A stretch of 64,000 bases of DNA from Pyrus communis (taxonomy: Eukaryota; Streptophyta; Magnoliopsida; Rosales; Rosaceae), in the NCBI RefSeq assembly GCF_963583255.1, contig NC_084815.1:16663807-16727806 (forward strand), given 5' to 3'. A model generated the notes under the pieces. The model was not told where the DNA came from. It saw only the letters and a program-made list of their open reading frames with translations, and made no database searches. Below, one piece after another: positions 47,233 through 60,639 of this stretch. Positions within the stretch are counted from its first letter, which is position 1, and every line of letters begins with the position of its first letter. A program made the translations under genes and the position numbers.

Positions 47233-49043
47233 TGTTGGAAATGTGCCCTAAAACCAATCATATGATGATACTTTATGGACATTTCACATGTTAAACTAAT
47301 CTAGTTTAATATTAAGGGCAAAGATTATTGTTTGAGCCGTCTCATATAAATGTTATATGCTTAAACGATAAGTCCAAGGAATATGTGATTGGAAGAATGC
47401 GATCTAAAGAAGTTAGATTCATGAGACCATTCTTTCGTTGACACATCCTAAACGTTCCTGATCATAGGATTGTCAATTGGGCATTGACAGTCCGTTAAGA
47501 TCAGTACGTGCTATGTCTTCTCTCAGGGAGAGTGACTAGTCTCGAGTCATTGGTGTGTGAGACATCAAGACAAGCATATAGGTGCTCAATAGAGAATGAG
47601 TTCACTGAACACGATCAACGAAGAGTTCTCATATTCATGTCACATGAGAACTCATGGTTGGGATAATGCAAATTAGTCTTTTGACCTGAGGCATCACAGT
47701 TGTCTTGTGGTTAGGTCCTTAATCTTTGATTATGTCAAAGTCACTCCATCAGGAGGGTGTCCACGGCATCGTTGGGGTTAAGCCACTTAGCCATGGAGGC
47801 AAGTGAATGCGCAACAAGGGATCTCTAACCTTCAAACTGTTTGAGGGAGAATACTCTATGATATGATTTAGAATCTCTGGCCAGAGTATGAATGAGATGT
47901 TGGAATGTGTTCCAAATCACATTCAAGGTAATCATATAAGCACAAGACTCACATTGGATAGTAGACATGAATAAACTATCAAACCAAACAATGTGGTCAA
48001 GAGTATTGTATTCGAGAAAGACCGTATTGCATTTGTAATCCTAAAACTGAATAGGTTCTCCACCTCTTCTGATTAGCTTGGGTAACCATGACATGCTGCT
48101 AGGCGTCAACCATGGTTTGTGGAAGCCCTAAAAGTGTATTATCACTAACGGGAGAATTGAAAGTAAGTTTCAATTCACAATCGATTTGAAAGAGTTTGAA
48201 TCGCCCACTACCTCGCTAAAAGGAACCTAATGGATCGTACACCGTGTAAGGTAGAGATTGAAGATTCAACGGAGATGAGTAAGAATAATTAAATGGTTTA
48301 ATTATTTATGGCAAGGATTAATTAATATGATTATTAATCAAACGAATAAGTTCGTTAAAAGACCTCGGGATAGTTTTGGACCTTAAGGCCCAATGGGCTT
48401 CGAACGTCAAGTCCATTGACTTAAGTTGTATGACAACTTAATGAATAATGATTCACAAAGGCCCAAATAGCCCAATAAATCCCCTTAAATTCGGCCATTT
48501 AGAGGAGGGTAGTGAACTTGGCTTAATTGCAAGTTTACCACTCCATTGTGAGGTGGTATAAAGACATCTTTATAGCCATTTCATCCTTAGGGTTTTCTAA
48601 GGAGTAAAGATGAGAACAAACTCTTCTTTCTCTCTAGAAATGGCCGGCCACCTTGAGGAAAAACATCTAGCAATCTTACTTCCTCAAGGTCACTCATTTC
48701 TTCTCCAATCTTACCTTGGTGTGGAGACTTAGAGGTTCTCAATTTTGGGAACTTGGAGAAACCTTTTCATTCATCCAAATCCATGGATCTAAGATGCAAG
48801 GAATGAAGGCCCTCTCTTTGGGTGATTAGCCTTTGCTTATGCAAAGAGGAATCTACAAAGGTATTGATTTCTCAACTCACTTTGTTTTTGAGTTGAGTCA
48901 TGGTTCACCTATCTACTAGGCTTTGAAGTTCATGGGTTAAGTTTTGTTTTTGAGTGCATATAAACATGATTCTGCCTTTTAATTGTTAATTGCATGTTGT
49001 TGATGTTGCTCAAATGAACTTGTTTTTCACAAATTTTCCTTCA
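47233..49043 (+). repeat. Nested element 5' LTR (1,811 bp)
   Basis: Boundaries were set by direct comparison with 54481-56291, by TG...CA ends, and by the adjacent primer-binding site. It includes a TATA-like GGTATAAAGACATC near 48553 and an AAATGGCCGGCCACC block near 48640. Confidence 0.95.
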
Positions 49044-50226
49044 AGTGGTATCAAGAGCCTAGGTCTAGTAGTTGGTGAATCCTTTTGGGTTTTGTAGTTC
49101 ATAGTTTGTGATTTGAATGTTGTAATTGTTACAAGCTTTATTCTTACTTTTTTGAATGTAAATTTTGTTAGAAAATTTGCCATCTCAAATGTTGTAGATG
49201 TAGTTCATATGAGCATGAATTTTGGAGCTAAAATTTGGTGCCATGTTTTTGGGGAAATTCGGCCAAATCCAAAGGGTGGATTTTTGGGTTCTTGTTTGAC
49301 TTGTTAAAAGTGTTTTAAAGTGACTTTTGGAACCCCTATGTACCCTAGTATGGTTGTATGTTATTTCCCTTAAGTTTGAGTGGTTTTGGGATGTTTTTGG
49401 GTGAAGAATGTTCATGGAGCTCTTATGGGTTTTCATGAATGTTCTTCATTGTTCTTGATATGTTCTTGCCAAGAACAAAAGGTTTGGTGTTTTGATTCAA
49501 AGTTTTGATTTATTTCATAAAGTTTTTGTTTTGAAATATTTCTTATGTTTAAATATATTAGATATTTATTTTGAAAAGTTAAAGAAATTTTAGTGGGTAG
49601 GTGTGTAATGATTTATTCCATTTCACCCACCCCACTTACAAAAACTTTGAAATTTTTTTTTTAATACTTTGCTTCAAAACCGGCCACCCTACTCAATTAG
49701 GGTCCTTGTGGGGCTTTTATGCAATTACATAAAGTTTTGATACTTTTGTGTATTTGTAATTTGACCCAAAAGTTTACGTTTTTACGTAAAGGTCCAAAAT
49801 CACTAAAAGGACAAATTGTTTTGCTCCTTTAATGAAGTTTTAGCTTTTGTGGAAATTTTTTGGGTTCTAGTTGTAATTACATGAAGTAGTGGACTTTTGT
49901 GTTTTTACAAAGTGACCCCAAAAGTTTAAGTTTTGCAAAATGGCCCAAAAGTTGAGGTCATAGCATTTTGGCCCAAATTAGGTAGAGAACAAAATTGTTT
50001 TGTCTCTTTAAATGAGAATTGGATTTTCATTTCATTTAGCTCCATTTAAATCAATTCTATGGATACAAAAACCAAATGAAAATGTTGCATTCATGTTTAA
50101 TTAGTTAAAGCGTTAATTAATTAAAGAAAGAGTGATTATGAACCTTAGCCTACGATAATTGAGCTATGTGAAAGGCCGTTTCAAATTTGTTTGAACCATG
50201 GGAATGTGTAGATTAAATTTTGGTTG

Positions 50227-50336
50227 TAATTTGATATGATCAATTGTTGTAAAAGAGCATAAGCTCTTCTTTACTTTAAAGTAATTTGATTTGATCAATT
50301 GTTGTAAAAGATCATAAGCTCTTATTTACTTTGAAG
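50227..50336 (+). repeat. 55-bp tandem duplication in nested element interior
   Basis: TAATTTGAT...CAATTGTTGTAAAAG...CATAAGCTCTT occurs at 50227 and again at 50282. The two units differ at a few sites. It lies upstream of the degraded gag area. Confidence 0.8.
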
Positions 50337-50919
50337 TACTCCTTTCTTGTTTTATTCGATATGCATGAAATTGGAGTAGTTGGGTCCAACGCCCATTAAG
50401 ATAACACGCCTTAATGTGATTAAACGCGTAACTAAAATCAATCACCATCCCTAGACCGAGATTCAACACTAGGCTCGTGTTGAATCGAATCAAAGGTTCA
50501 TAGTCATCCTAAGGCCCTAAGGCAACTATATAGTCCATCAATGAATGCAAATCTTATGTAAGTAGTACCATATAGTCTTGCTTTAAAAACCGTTTTAAAA
50601 GCATAGTGGGAGTATTATATACTACTAAATCAATCATATGGACCAATAGTTGTAATAGGACCAAAATGTTTTAATTGGATTAAAATGTATGTTTATATGT
50701 GATGAGACCTAAAAACCCTCAACCAAATCAATATTAAGTTGATAAGCGAGAGATGCTTTGAATATCTCTTCGTGGCCTTCCACCGTGGTGGGCTCCAATC
50801 GTTTGTGACTTGTACACCGGCTTCACCCTATCATGGGGGAGTACAAAGTGCATGCTTACACTCAGGAGGAGTCCATAAACATATGATGAGGTAAGTGTAG
50901 GCAACGAGGATGACCAATA

Positions 50920-51135
50920 TCATATCATTGTGAGGCTATTCTTGAACCCCTTCATGAACTAAGCATGGTGGGAATAACTTAACTAAGTGCAATGGTGCCG
51001 ATATCGTATCATCGTGAGGCCACATTCTCTAGAGGCCAAACTAGATGGGTAATTACAAGAGTTGTAAATGAGTAAAGTGTTATTCTCTCATCATTATTTT
51101 TGCTAACCGATATCGTATCATCGTGAGGTGGGCTT
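50920..51135 (+). repeat. Three dispersed copies of a short motif (ATATCGTATCATCGTGAGG)
   Basis: ATATCGTATCATCGTGAGG appears near 51001 and 51111, and a diverged form (ATATCATATCATTGTGAGG) is near 50927. All are in the untranslated interior of the nested element. The function is unknown. Confidence 0.7.
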
Positions 51136-54100
51136 GGTAATGGTGAGTCTCCCATACCCCGCTAAGAGTTCAACAAAACTCTCGAATTCCGATGAGGGAT
51201 ATGGAATTTGCCAAAAATAGTGGGTGGTGCTATTTTGATTTAAAGACCCGGATCAAATAGCTTAAAATCAATCAATTTATATTCGTTATGTATTTGTTTA
51301 CCAATATATTTGCAAACGCTATCCAAAACTTGACAAAGAAAAACCGAACGCTTAAGTTTCCGAACTTGGTACCACAATCCCATAGATTGTCTTGAATGGA
51401 TTGTAAAAGTGCCTAAGTAGTCTCATCCTCACAATCTTCCTATTGATAATGTATCAATGGAAGAACATGTTAGATAAGTCTACCATGAAGAGGACAATGC
51501 AAACTCTAGTGCTTGTCTCTTTGTTACACGAACAAGGAACTTGAGAAGTAAGCACAAGGGCATGGACACTTTATGTGCCATGATTCTTCACTTACAAATT
51601 GTTGTATGAAGAAATGAGAGTTGCCTTGAACAACTCTTGAAAGTTTGTAATTATGTTGAGAACATAATGGTTGGTTGACAAAAATAGTCCATCAACATGG
51701 ACTAATGATGATTTTGAATCATTGAATGTTGAAGTGTCAAAACACTTAACGAGACGGAAACTAGGCAAGGACTTCACCTTTGTGTCCCTATCCTAATGGT
51801 TCACTAAGTTTATTGTAAACTATATAGTGAACAATAACCGCACACTCTCCAAATCGTTTGATGTGTATAACACATTTGAAATAAGTTTCAAGAGAGATAG
51901 TGGGAGTTTAGGGACCATGACTATTGTGGTCAAAAGAGAAGTCAAATGAAGAAAGCAAAAATAACTCCAAGGGAACAAACTTTCTTTATGAAAGGATGGA
52001 CATTGGAAGGGGTATTTGCAAGAAATGTCTTGCAAGTGTCAAGAACACACCTTTTGAAGGTGTTGTAAAATGTTCTTGAAAAGTTCATAACAGTTGGTTC
52101 TTCTACTTGAATGCATGATTCTGTATTAGTAACTATGTTTTACAATTGTTGTAAAAGTGTGCTAATAAGAAGTAGAAGATTAATGAGAGAAGAGAAAATA
52201 CTTCACATTCGGAAAGTGAATAAAATATAGATCTCTGCGAAAGCGGATTGTACTTATTTCCTCATATGAACTACCAAAGAAATTGGAAAATACTAAAGAT
52301 TGTCTTTACATTCCAATTTTAAGGAACTTAAATCCGTCACTATAGTAGAGATGGATAAATGTTTTGTTTGACAAAACATTGTTCTTTATTAATCAATAAT
52401 TAGATTATTGTAATTTAATTGGTTGTCTCTATAGTAGAGATGATGTGGTAGTTTAACTGTTTAGAATACGATGATGCTTAAAACCCAAAAGGTTGCAAGG
52501 TAGTGACTAATCCCAACTGAGTTGTGATACCTCTAAAACATAAATTACGAGTTGGTAATAGATGGATGCATTGGATCGTTAGACCCGGATCCAATACCTT
52601 CTTGTTATATTGTATAGAGGCGAAATGTTCGAATCTTTATTCTTTTGGAAAGAAGAAAGAATCACAAAGTTGTTAAGGATAATTCACTTAGATGTTAGTG
52701 GCACTTGTCCACAACATAATACTACTCATGTTGTATGACATTCACCGAAGATCACTCTCGGTTGGACTATAATTTATTTTGAATAAACACAAGTCCGAAT
52801 ACTTTGCAAAAGGTTTCAAAGAATTCAAGAAATGCAAGTTGATGAGTAAGACGTCTAAAGTATTTACCTCCTTGGATTTGATCCAAGGAAAGATAACACT
52901 TTAGATGAGTTTCCTTGAAAGATATCAAGGAAAATAGCATCATAAGATAATGAATTTCTCCATTAGGAGAAGAACGAACTTGAATAAAATTTAGTTCGTT
53001 GGATGTTATCTATTACCCATATATAGGATATATATATACTTCTAAAACAATATGATTGTCAATTAGAAGATCTTCCGAAATTTTCATAACTCCATAAGAT
53101 GTAGTTGGAAAGAAAGGCAAATCTTAAACATGTTAAGATCTGGGGTTGTGTGCTAATAAGCAATATTTGTTTGATATGATCAACAAATATAACAACCTAG
53201 TTCCTACACCACAAGCTCCAAGGTAGTCGAGAAGGATTTATAAATCGTCTCAGTTGAATGGTTTGAACTTTATGACTATGTCATAGAGTTACACCTCTTA
53301 ATTCGAAAGAAATAAGAATGAAAATCCTTATTACTACACTTAGTGGGAGCTATAAGCATCTTATGAGAAAAAGGATCAAATCGTTTGATTTCTCATAAAG
53401 ATGTAAATGAATCTTTTGTTTACTAGGTTTACAAAAGATTAGTGGGAGTTAATCATATTCCTAAATTTGAATATATATACATGATATATATTAATTTTGA
53501 AAATGAAAGAATTCTTCATCGTTAAAGTTATGACTTTAAACATTCTATAATGATAGAATGTATATGGGAGATATAGTCTATGGGATGGAAATCTATAATG
53601 ATATATTTCAAGATATAATTGGATTATATCAATCCCTAAAATAGACAAGAGATGCTAGGAAGTTTCTCATATGATGATAAACTTCAATTAGAATGACAAT
53701 TCTAGTGAGACTAGGAAGTTGTTCTTCTCAAAGGCAATGTACCATTTGACTCCCAAAGAAATAATGCGTAAATAGAATCCTTTATGCATACGCAGAAAGG
53801 TGATTTATGTATTTCATATTGTATGAAAACATTGATATAAGTTGTACCTAGAACAGGTACAAGATAATATCAGTGCAAGCCCAGGATCAGAACCATGGCA
53901 ACTGTCAAGTGAATCCTTAGGTATTTAAGAAATACTAAGGATGGATTCCTCAAGAATGAGGAAGAATTAGAGTAACGTAATGGAAGCGTAAATGTATTAG
54001 ATTATGAATCTAATCCATCATAGAATATCTCTTCATTATGAATGAAGTGATAAATGAGATATCTCTTTATTATGACTAAAGAGATATTTGGGTGGAAACG

Positions 54101-54480
54101 TTAAAAGTAATGACTTTAATGTGTTCCATCATGTATGCAAAATATATTGCCATATAGAAGCTTACAACATTGTTGTTTGGATGGGAAAGTTCATTTATGA
54201 ACTCTCCATTCGGTTCCAACCAGAAAGTGTATGACACTAATGGGGCGATAGCTCAAGCCAGGGAATCAAGGTCTCATCAAGGTCCGAACTCAAATGAGAG
54301 ACTGAACCACATGATTGAGAATCATGTATAATGGTGACGTCGTTATTCTCAAGGTTGCTTCTATGGATAACATATAGATATCCATTGTCTAGGCCTACTA
54401 CTCAGCCATTTATGAAATGACTACAGAAGAGGTATCATCACTGATGACTAAGCTGATTGGCTCTAGTGCAAGTGGGAGAT

Positions 54481-56291
54481 TGTTGGAAATGTGCCCTAAA
54501 ACCAATCATATGATGATACTTTATGGACATTTCACATGTTAAACTAATCTAGTTTAATATTAAGGGCAAAGATTATTGTTTGAGCCGTCTCATATAAATG
54601 TTATATGCTTAAACGATAAGTCCAAGGAATATGTGATTGGAAGAATGCGATCTAAAGAAGTTAGATTCATGAGACCATTCTTTCGTTGACACATCCTAAA
54701 CGTTCCTGATCATAGGATTGTCAATTGGGCATTGACAGTCCGTTAAGATCAGTACGTGCTATGTCTTCTCTCAGGGAGAGTGACTAGTCTCGAGTCATTG
54801 GTGTGTGTGACATCAAGACAAGCATATAGGTGCTCAATAGAGAATGAGTTCACTGAACACGATCAACGAAGAGTTCTCATATTCATGTCACATGAGAACT
54901 CATGGTTGGGATAATGCAAATTAGTCTTTTGACCTGAGGCATCACAGTTGTCTTGTGGTTAGGTCCTTAATCTTTGATTATGTCAAAGTCACTCCATCAG
55001 GAGGGTGTCCACGACATCGTTGGGGTTAAGCCACTTAGCCATGGAGGCAAGTGAATGCGCAACAAGGGATCTCTAACCTTCAAACTGTTTGAGGGAGAAT
55101 ACTCTATGATATGATTTAGAATCTCTGGCCAGAGTATGAATGAGATGTTGGAATGTGTTCCAAATCACATTCAAGGTAATCATATAAGCACAAGACTCAC
55201 ATTGGATAGTAGACATGAATAAACTATCAAACCAAACAATGTGGTCAAGAGTATTGTATTAGAGAAAGACCGTATTGCATTTGTAATCCTAAAACTGAAT
55301 AGGTTCTCCACCTCTTCTGATTAGCTTGGGTAACCATGACATGCTGCTAGGCGTCAACCATGGTTTGTGGAAGCCCTAAAAGTGTATTATCACTAACGGG
55401 AGAATTGAAAGTAAGTTTCAATTCACAATCGATTTGAAAGAGTTTGAATCGCCCACTACCTCGCTAAAAGGAACCTAATGGATCGTACACCGTGTAAGGT
55501 AGAGATTGAAGATTCAACGGAGATGAGTAAGAATAATTAAATGGTTTAATTATTTATGGCAAGGATTAATTAATATGATTATTAATCAAACGAATAAGTT
55601 CGTTAAAAGACCTCGGGATAGTTTTGGACCTTAAGGCCCAATGGGCTTCGAACGTCAAGTCCATTGACTTAAGTTGTATGACAACTTAATGAATAATGAT
55701 TCACAAAGGCCCAAATAGCCCAATAAATCCCCTTAAATTCGGCCATTTAGAGGAGGGTAGTGAACTTGGCTTAATTGCAAGTTTGCCACTCCATTGTGAG
55801 GTGGTATAAAGACATCTTTATAGCCATTTCATCCTTAGGGTTTTCTAAGGAGTAAAGATGAGAACAAACTCTTCTTTCTCTCTAGAAATGGCCGGCCACC
55901 TTGAGGAAAAACATCTAGCAATCTTACTTCCTCAAGGTCACTCATTTCTTCTCCAATCTTACCTTGGTGTGGAGACTTAGAGGTTCTCAATTTTGGGAAC
56001 TTGGAGAAACCTTTTCATTCATCCAAATCCATGGATCTAAGATGCAAGGAATGAAGGCCCTCTCTTTGGGTGATTAGCCTTTGCTTATGCAAAGAGGAAT
56101 CTACAAAGGTATTGATTTCTCAACTCACTTTGTTTTTGAGTTGAGTCTTGGTTCACCTATCTACTAGGCTTTGAAGTTCATGGGTTAAGTTTTGTTTTTG
56201 AGTGCATATAAACATGATTCCGCCTTTTAATTGTTAATTGCATGTTGTTGATGTTGCTCAAATGAACTTGTTTTTCACAAATTTTCCTTCA
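54481..56291 (+). repeat. Nested element 3' LTR (1,811 bp)
   Basis: It is nearly identical to 47233-49043. The differences noted are around GTGTGTGTGACATC, CCACGACATCG, TATTAGAGAAAG, GTTTGCCACTCC, GAGTCTTGG and GATTCCGCC. Confidence 0.95.
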
Positions 56292-58330
56292 ATATGAGCG
56301 TCAACATTCCTTTAGAACGGTGCGAAGTTGTGTGGACGTTGCCCATTATATCTCATCTCGATCCCCATACTGCAAAAGTGTGATAAGCAAGTGTGATGAA
56401 TTCTAGTTTTCAGAGTGTTGCTCCAGACACATTCCTCTGATCTAGCTAAAGTGACGAGATCATATATCAGCTGCAAACATGTCTGCAATGATAAACGTAC
56501 TTAACGGAAGTCGAGTCAACATCCTTGGAGGGTGTGCCACTGCCGTTGGACGATTTGGACACCCTTGTTAGACTGTCCGATACACCGGCGGATAACCAAT
56601 TAATCTATCTTGGCCTGGAGCATGACAGATCACTCGGTTCGTATGATTCACTTCCCTCGAAGAGGAAGACACAACACAACAATGAATCTAAACTCGATCG
56701 CTATCTCAAATCATTTCCATCTCATGAGATTAATCTGGATTTGTCCCGAGATTTAAAGTTCTTGGTCCAGTATACTAGTTTAGATGAGCTAAATGGAATT
56801 GAAATGAGATTATCATCGATGATGTTTTCACTTATATGGTAGCTACCGACATAAATGAAAAGCGACGATATCGAACTGTGTTTCGTTGATTAAGTGACAA
56901 CGTAGAATTAATTGGACAATTAAAGTTACAATCCAGGTCAAATTCCTTACCAAAGTGTGTATTGGACCTGTCGTTCCTACACTGCCTAAGGTAACCCTGT
57001 TATGTTACAAGTGGGAAAGGAAGCGTTATGAGATGAATGAAATAGTGCGTATTGATGCACGCTTTACGGTGCAAGGTTTCTCTCAAACGTCCTGTGATTA
57101 ATAGCAGCATTATGAAATGTGGTTAGTGTTTTCTCCATGGGGATATAGATACAAAGATTTACATGTAAGTTCCCAAAGAATTACATAGACTGGTTCAAAT
57201 AATTCCAAAACCACGGAACACCCTCGTAACTAGTTTTGAGGCGTTCACTTATGGATTGAAAAATCCGACGGATGTGGTATACCCATCTACGTGATTATTT
57301 GATCAGTCAGGGATGAATTATGCCGTTGCGTGTTAAACTATGAAGTCTTATTCCAAATTGCTAGAGTTACAGTTTATGTTGTTGACATGAATCTCACTAA
57401 GACTCCGAAAGAGCTTGAGAAAACTGCCTCACACCTGAAGATGGAATTTGAGATGAAGGATTTTAGGAAAACTCGTCTATGCTTTGACCTGAAGTTTAAG
57501 CATTGTTCTGACGGTATTTTGGTCTACCAGTCGAACTACACCCCGAATATGTTACTTTTGAGTATACCTTTGATCGTCTATACGTTATATGCACATGAGA
57601 CCTTAAAGAGGTTATGGAATCCGAAATTCCATATCCAAAGTTCAACTTTGCGCTTCGTTGTACTTAGCTCATTGTATTTAGACAGGACATCTCATTTGCT
57701 GTTGATTTTGGTAAAGATGCAGCACCGCGCCTACACACATCCACTGAATTGGTATTAAAGACGTACCCTGAAGGTACTCCATGGGAAAATCTCAACGCAT
57801 CTTAACGGATCCAATCACATCCTTGGAATGATGCTTACCTTGTTTGTTATGTTAACGCTAGTTACTTATCAAACCCGCACAAGGCAAAATGCCCAAATGG
57901 TTATGTCTTTACTGTTAGGGATATCGCAATATCTTGGAGGTCCACCATATGACCTTAGTTGCAAATCTTCGAATCGTTGTAAGACTCACCTCACTTCACT
58001 ACGCCACAAGTGAGACATGGTTAGGAGTTCTTGTTGAGAATTTCAAAGTACTTGCTGTGTTTTCATCTATCGTTGAGTCTCGATGACGATCCATGAAGAT
58101 TATGCTGCATGTATCAACCCAATCAAGCCATGATACATCAACAAAGTTAATGCCAAGACATATTGCGCCTACATCTACATCAGTAAAGCATCAGGAGATT
58201 AAAGTCATGCAATCCGTTCCGAAGACAACTTGGCCAATCTTTTCACCAAGTTATTGCCCAAGTCTACATTTCAGAAGCTCGTCCAAGGAATCAGTATGCG
58301 AAAATTATCTGAGTTGAATGGCTTGTAGTT
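56292..58330 (+). pseudogene. Outer Copia, RT and RNase H remnants (3' part)
   Basis: The sequence continues the polyprotein broken at 47232: 56525-56842 has LGSYDSLPSKRKT, of the linker before RT. 57330-57758 has the RT palm region with the catalytic motif changed to YVVDMNL (an active copy has YVDDMNL), followed by LEKTASHLKMEFEMKDF and HCSDGILVYQSNYT. Near 58230-58320 the C-terminal end LPKSTFQKLVQGISMRKL is readable across frames. Many stops and shifts make it inactive. Confidence 0.85.
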
Positions 58331-58758
58331 CTCTTATTTAGAAGTTATGTCTAACTCAGGGAAGTATCTTGAAGCATACTCACATGATCTTAATGTACTA
58401 TTTTTCCCTACAATTAGGAGCATTTTTCCCACTAGATTTTTGCTACCTAACTAGGTTTTAATGAGGCACCCATCCCGAGATGATCATACTCCATTGAGTT
58501 CACAACCTTCGTCCAATTTGACGAGCGTTTTAGACATTATGCATATTTTTCTTACTTTTTTCCTTAGTCTATGGGTTTTCCCCATTCCTTGGGTTTTACC
58601 ATAGCAAGGTTTTTGTGAGTTTTTACAAATGCATAATTCAAAGTAAATTTGAGACTCGTGATCACCCGTTGTGCCAATGACTTCATCAACTATTCTACCT
58701 TATATGCTGAAGAATCTGATGCGATGGTTTGTTGAGTATTTACACACTCAAGGGGGAA
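58331..58758 (+). mobile_element. Outer Copia 3' tail and polypurine tract
   Basis: It contains the TTTTTCCC...GGTTTTAATGAGGCACCCATCC tail common to this Copia lineage and ends in CTCAAGGGGGAA just before the 3' LTR. A similar tail, inverted, is at 9104-9431. Confidence 0.75.
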
Positions 58759-59028
58759 TGTTGCAGTCCTATTAGATTAGGAATGTGATTGTGTAAATCC
58801 TTGTAGATATGAGAATGTATCTTACATTCCTATTTGGAGTAGATTACTTATTAAATGTTGTAATCCTAAAGGGAAAGGTTTTACCTATCCTACTACTATA
58901 AATAAAGGCACAATGGGGTGGAATAGAACACACCCACAATTACACATCTCTCTCTTCTCTCTACTATTGCCGCACATTTCTCTCTATCTATGGCCTCCAT
59001 AATTGTTCAGTAAATTATGCCTACAACA
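58759..59028 (+). mobile_element. Outer Copia element, 3' LTR
   Basis: This 270-bp partner of 43405-43674 begins TGTTGCAGTCCTATTAG and ends CTACAACA, followed by the AAAAT target duplication (59029-59033). Confidence 0.95.
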
Positions 59029-59033
59029 AAAAT

Positions 59034-59533
59034 GAATTATTTTACTAAAAATAAGGACCTAGCTAGTCTACTAACAATTAATGGAAAGTTCCGTTTTGGC
59101 CTAATATGTGTGGTTCACATGCTAATATTTAACATAACGATGAAATTTTCAATTTTGGGCATAAAACCTAACAGACTTCAACCACAAGGGCTAAATCCCT
59201 TTTTTTTTTGTTTTTTTGTTTTTTTTTTACCACATGGGTTATCTTCCAACTATAATATCACATTACAGACTAATAATCTAATTAAGCCTAATTTTTAATC
59301 TTCTTTTTAATGAGCATTAAATTTGTAATTACCAGCCACTTTCTCTTGCTCTCCTTTTGTTTTGTTTTTTTTTTTTTTTGTTTTTTTTGGAAAATATATA
59401 GGAGTGAGAAGTTGGAGAATAATGTGAAAGAGAAAGAGAGTGATAGAGAAAACATTGGATTGGACTATTGGAAAGATGTTTGTATTTTTTTTATTTTTTT
59501 TAAATTAGAGATATGCTATGATGATATGTAAGT
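59034..59533. other. AT-rich spacer between Copia and Cassandra
   Basis: No gene was seen. Long T runs (near 59200-59225, 59365-59395 and 59485-59500) generate two short low-complexity frames. Confidence 0.7.
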
Positions 59534-60170
59534 TGTGACATCCCACATCACCCAGGGGAGTGATCCTTATATTTATATTCCTATCCTACCTAGCACGATG
59601 CCTTTTGGGAGCTTACTGGCTTTGAGTTCCGTAGGAACTTCGAAGTTAAGCGAGAAGGGGGCTAGAGCAATCCCATGATGGGTGACCCACTGGGAAGTTG
59701 CTCGTGAGTTCCCAAAAATAAAACCGTGACGGAATGGTAAGCCCAAAGCGGACAATATCGTGCTACGGTGGTGGAGTGGGCCCGAGAAATGGTCCCCCCC
59801 CGGGCCGGGATGAGACAATTTGGTATTAGAGCCTAACCTTGGCCGTGGTGTGCCGGCGAGGACGTCGGGCCCCTAAGGGGGGTGGATTGTGACATCCCAC
59901 ATCACCCAGGGGAGTGATCCTTATATGTATATTCCTATCCTACCTAGCACGAGGCCTTTTGGGAGCTCACTGGCTTTGAGTTCCGTAGGAACTTCGAAGT
60001 TAAGCGAGAAGGGGGCTAGAGCAATTCCATGATGGGTGACCCACTGGGAAGTTGCTCGTGAGTTCCCAAAAACAAAATCGTGAGGGAATGGTAAGCCCAA
60101 AGAGAACAATATCGTGCTACGGTGGTGGAGCGGGCCCGGGAAGTGATCTGCCCCGGGCCGGGATGTGACA
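59534..60170 (+). mobile_element. Complete Cassandra TRIM retrotransposon
   Basis: Two LTRs (59534-59817 and 59888-60170) start TGTGACATCCCACATC and end with GATGAGACA and GATGTGACA. They enclose a 70-bp interior with a primer-binding site TGGTATTAGAGCC (iMet type) and a polypurine tract AAGGGGGGTGGA. Flanking TAAGT (59529-59533 and 60171-60175) is a perfect target duplication. Each LTR carries a 5S rRNA-like section (GAAGTTAAGCGAGAAGG, GATGGGTGACCCACTGGGAA). It has no coding capacity, as is normal for Cassandra. By eye the LTRs differ at about a dozen sites. Confidence 0.97.
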
Positions 60171-60175
60171 TAAGT

Positions 60176-60593
60176 GAAAAAAATACAACAAAATTTAATT
60201 TGTGCAAAATTATGTTACTATCCAAAATTTTATTTTGACATAAACAATCCAATTATATTTTCACTTGTTTTAAGAGAATTTTGTTAATAATTAGTTTAAA
60301 TGCTCTAAAAGTAATTAATCACTGGATTTACTCACTTTATCTTCTTCTTCTTTTTTATTTTATTTATTATTATTATTATTTTTAAAGAGGGACAACTGGT
60401 GAAAAGTCACGGTTATCCACCCCTTCCGATGCCCGAGAAGACTCATAGAGACATTCCAGCCTTCCCTGGCCATAAGTTTGGCTTCCATACTAGCAGCCGG
60501 TTTCAAACTCGAGACCTCCGATTTTTAATTCGAAAGAAGCCTCGCAATCCAACCTTTTGTAACACTTGGAATATATATATATATATATATATA

Positions 60594-60639
<46 letters not shown>

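Larger units (their letters stand above)
47233..56291 (+). mobile_element. Young non-autonomous LTR retrotransposon nested in the outer Copia
   Basis: LTRs 47233-49043 and 54481-56291 are each 1,811 bp and differ at about six sites by eye. They begin TGTTGGAAATGTGCCC and end TTTTCCTTCA. The primer-binding site TGGTATCAAGAGCCT is at about 49046, and AAGTGGGAGAT before the 3' LTR is the polypurine tract. Flanks ATAAG (47228-47232) and ATATG (56292-56296) form a target duplication with one mismatch. The 5.4-kb interior has no long frame. It retains only scraps resembling Copia integrase (near 52690-52840) and RNase H (near 54230-54450, for example NGAIAQARESRSHQ). It must rely on proteins made elsewhere. 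Confidence 0.93.

Noticed and set aside
59204..59500. Poly-T/poly-A tracts as LINE or SINE tails
   Set aside because: No element body or target duplication could be tied to them.
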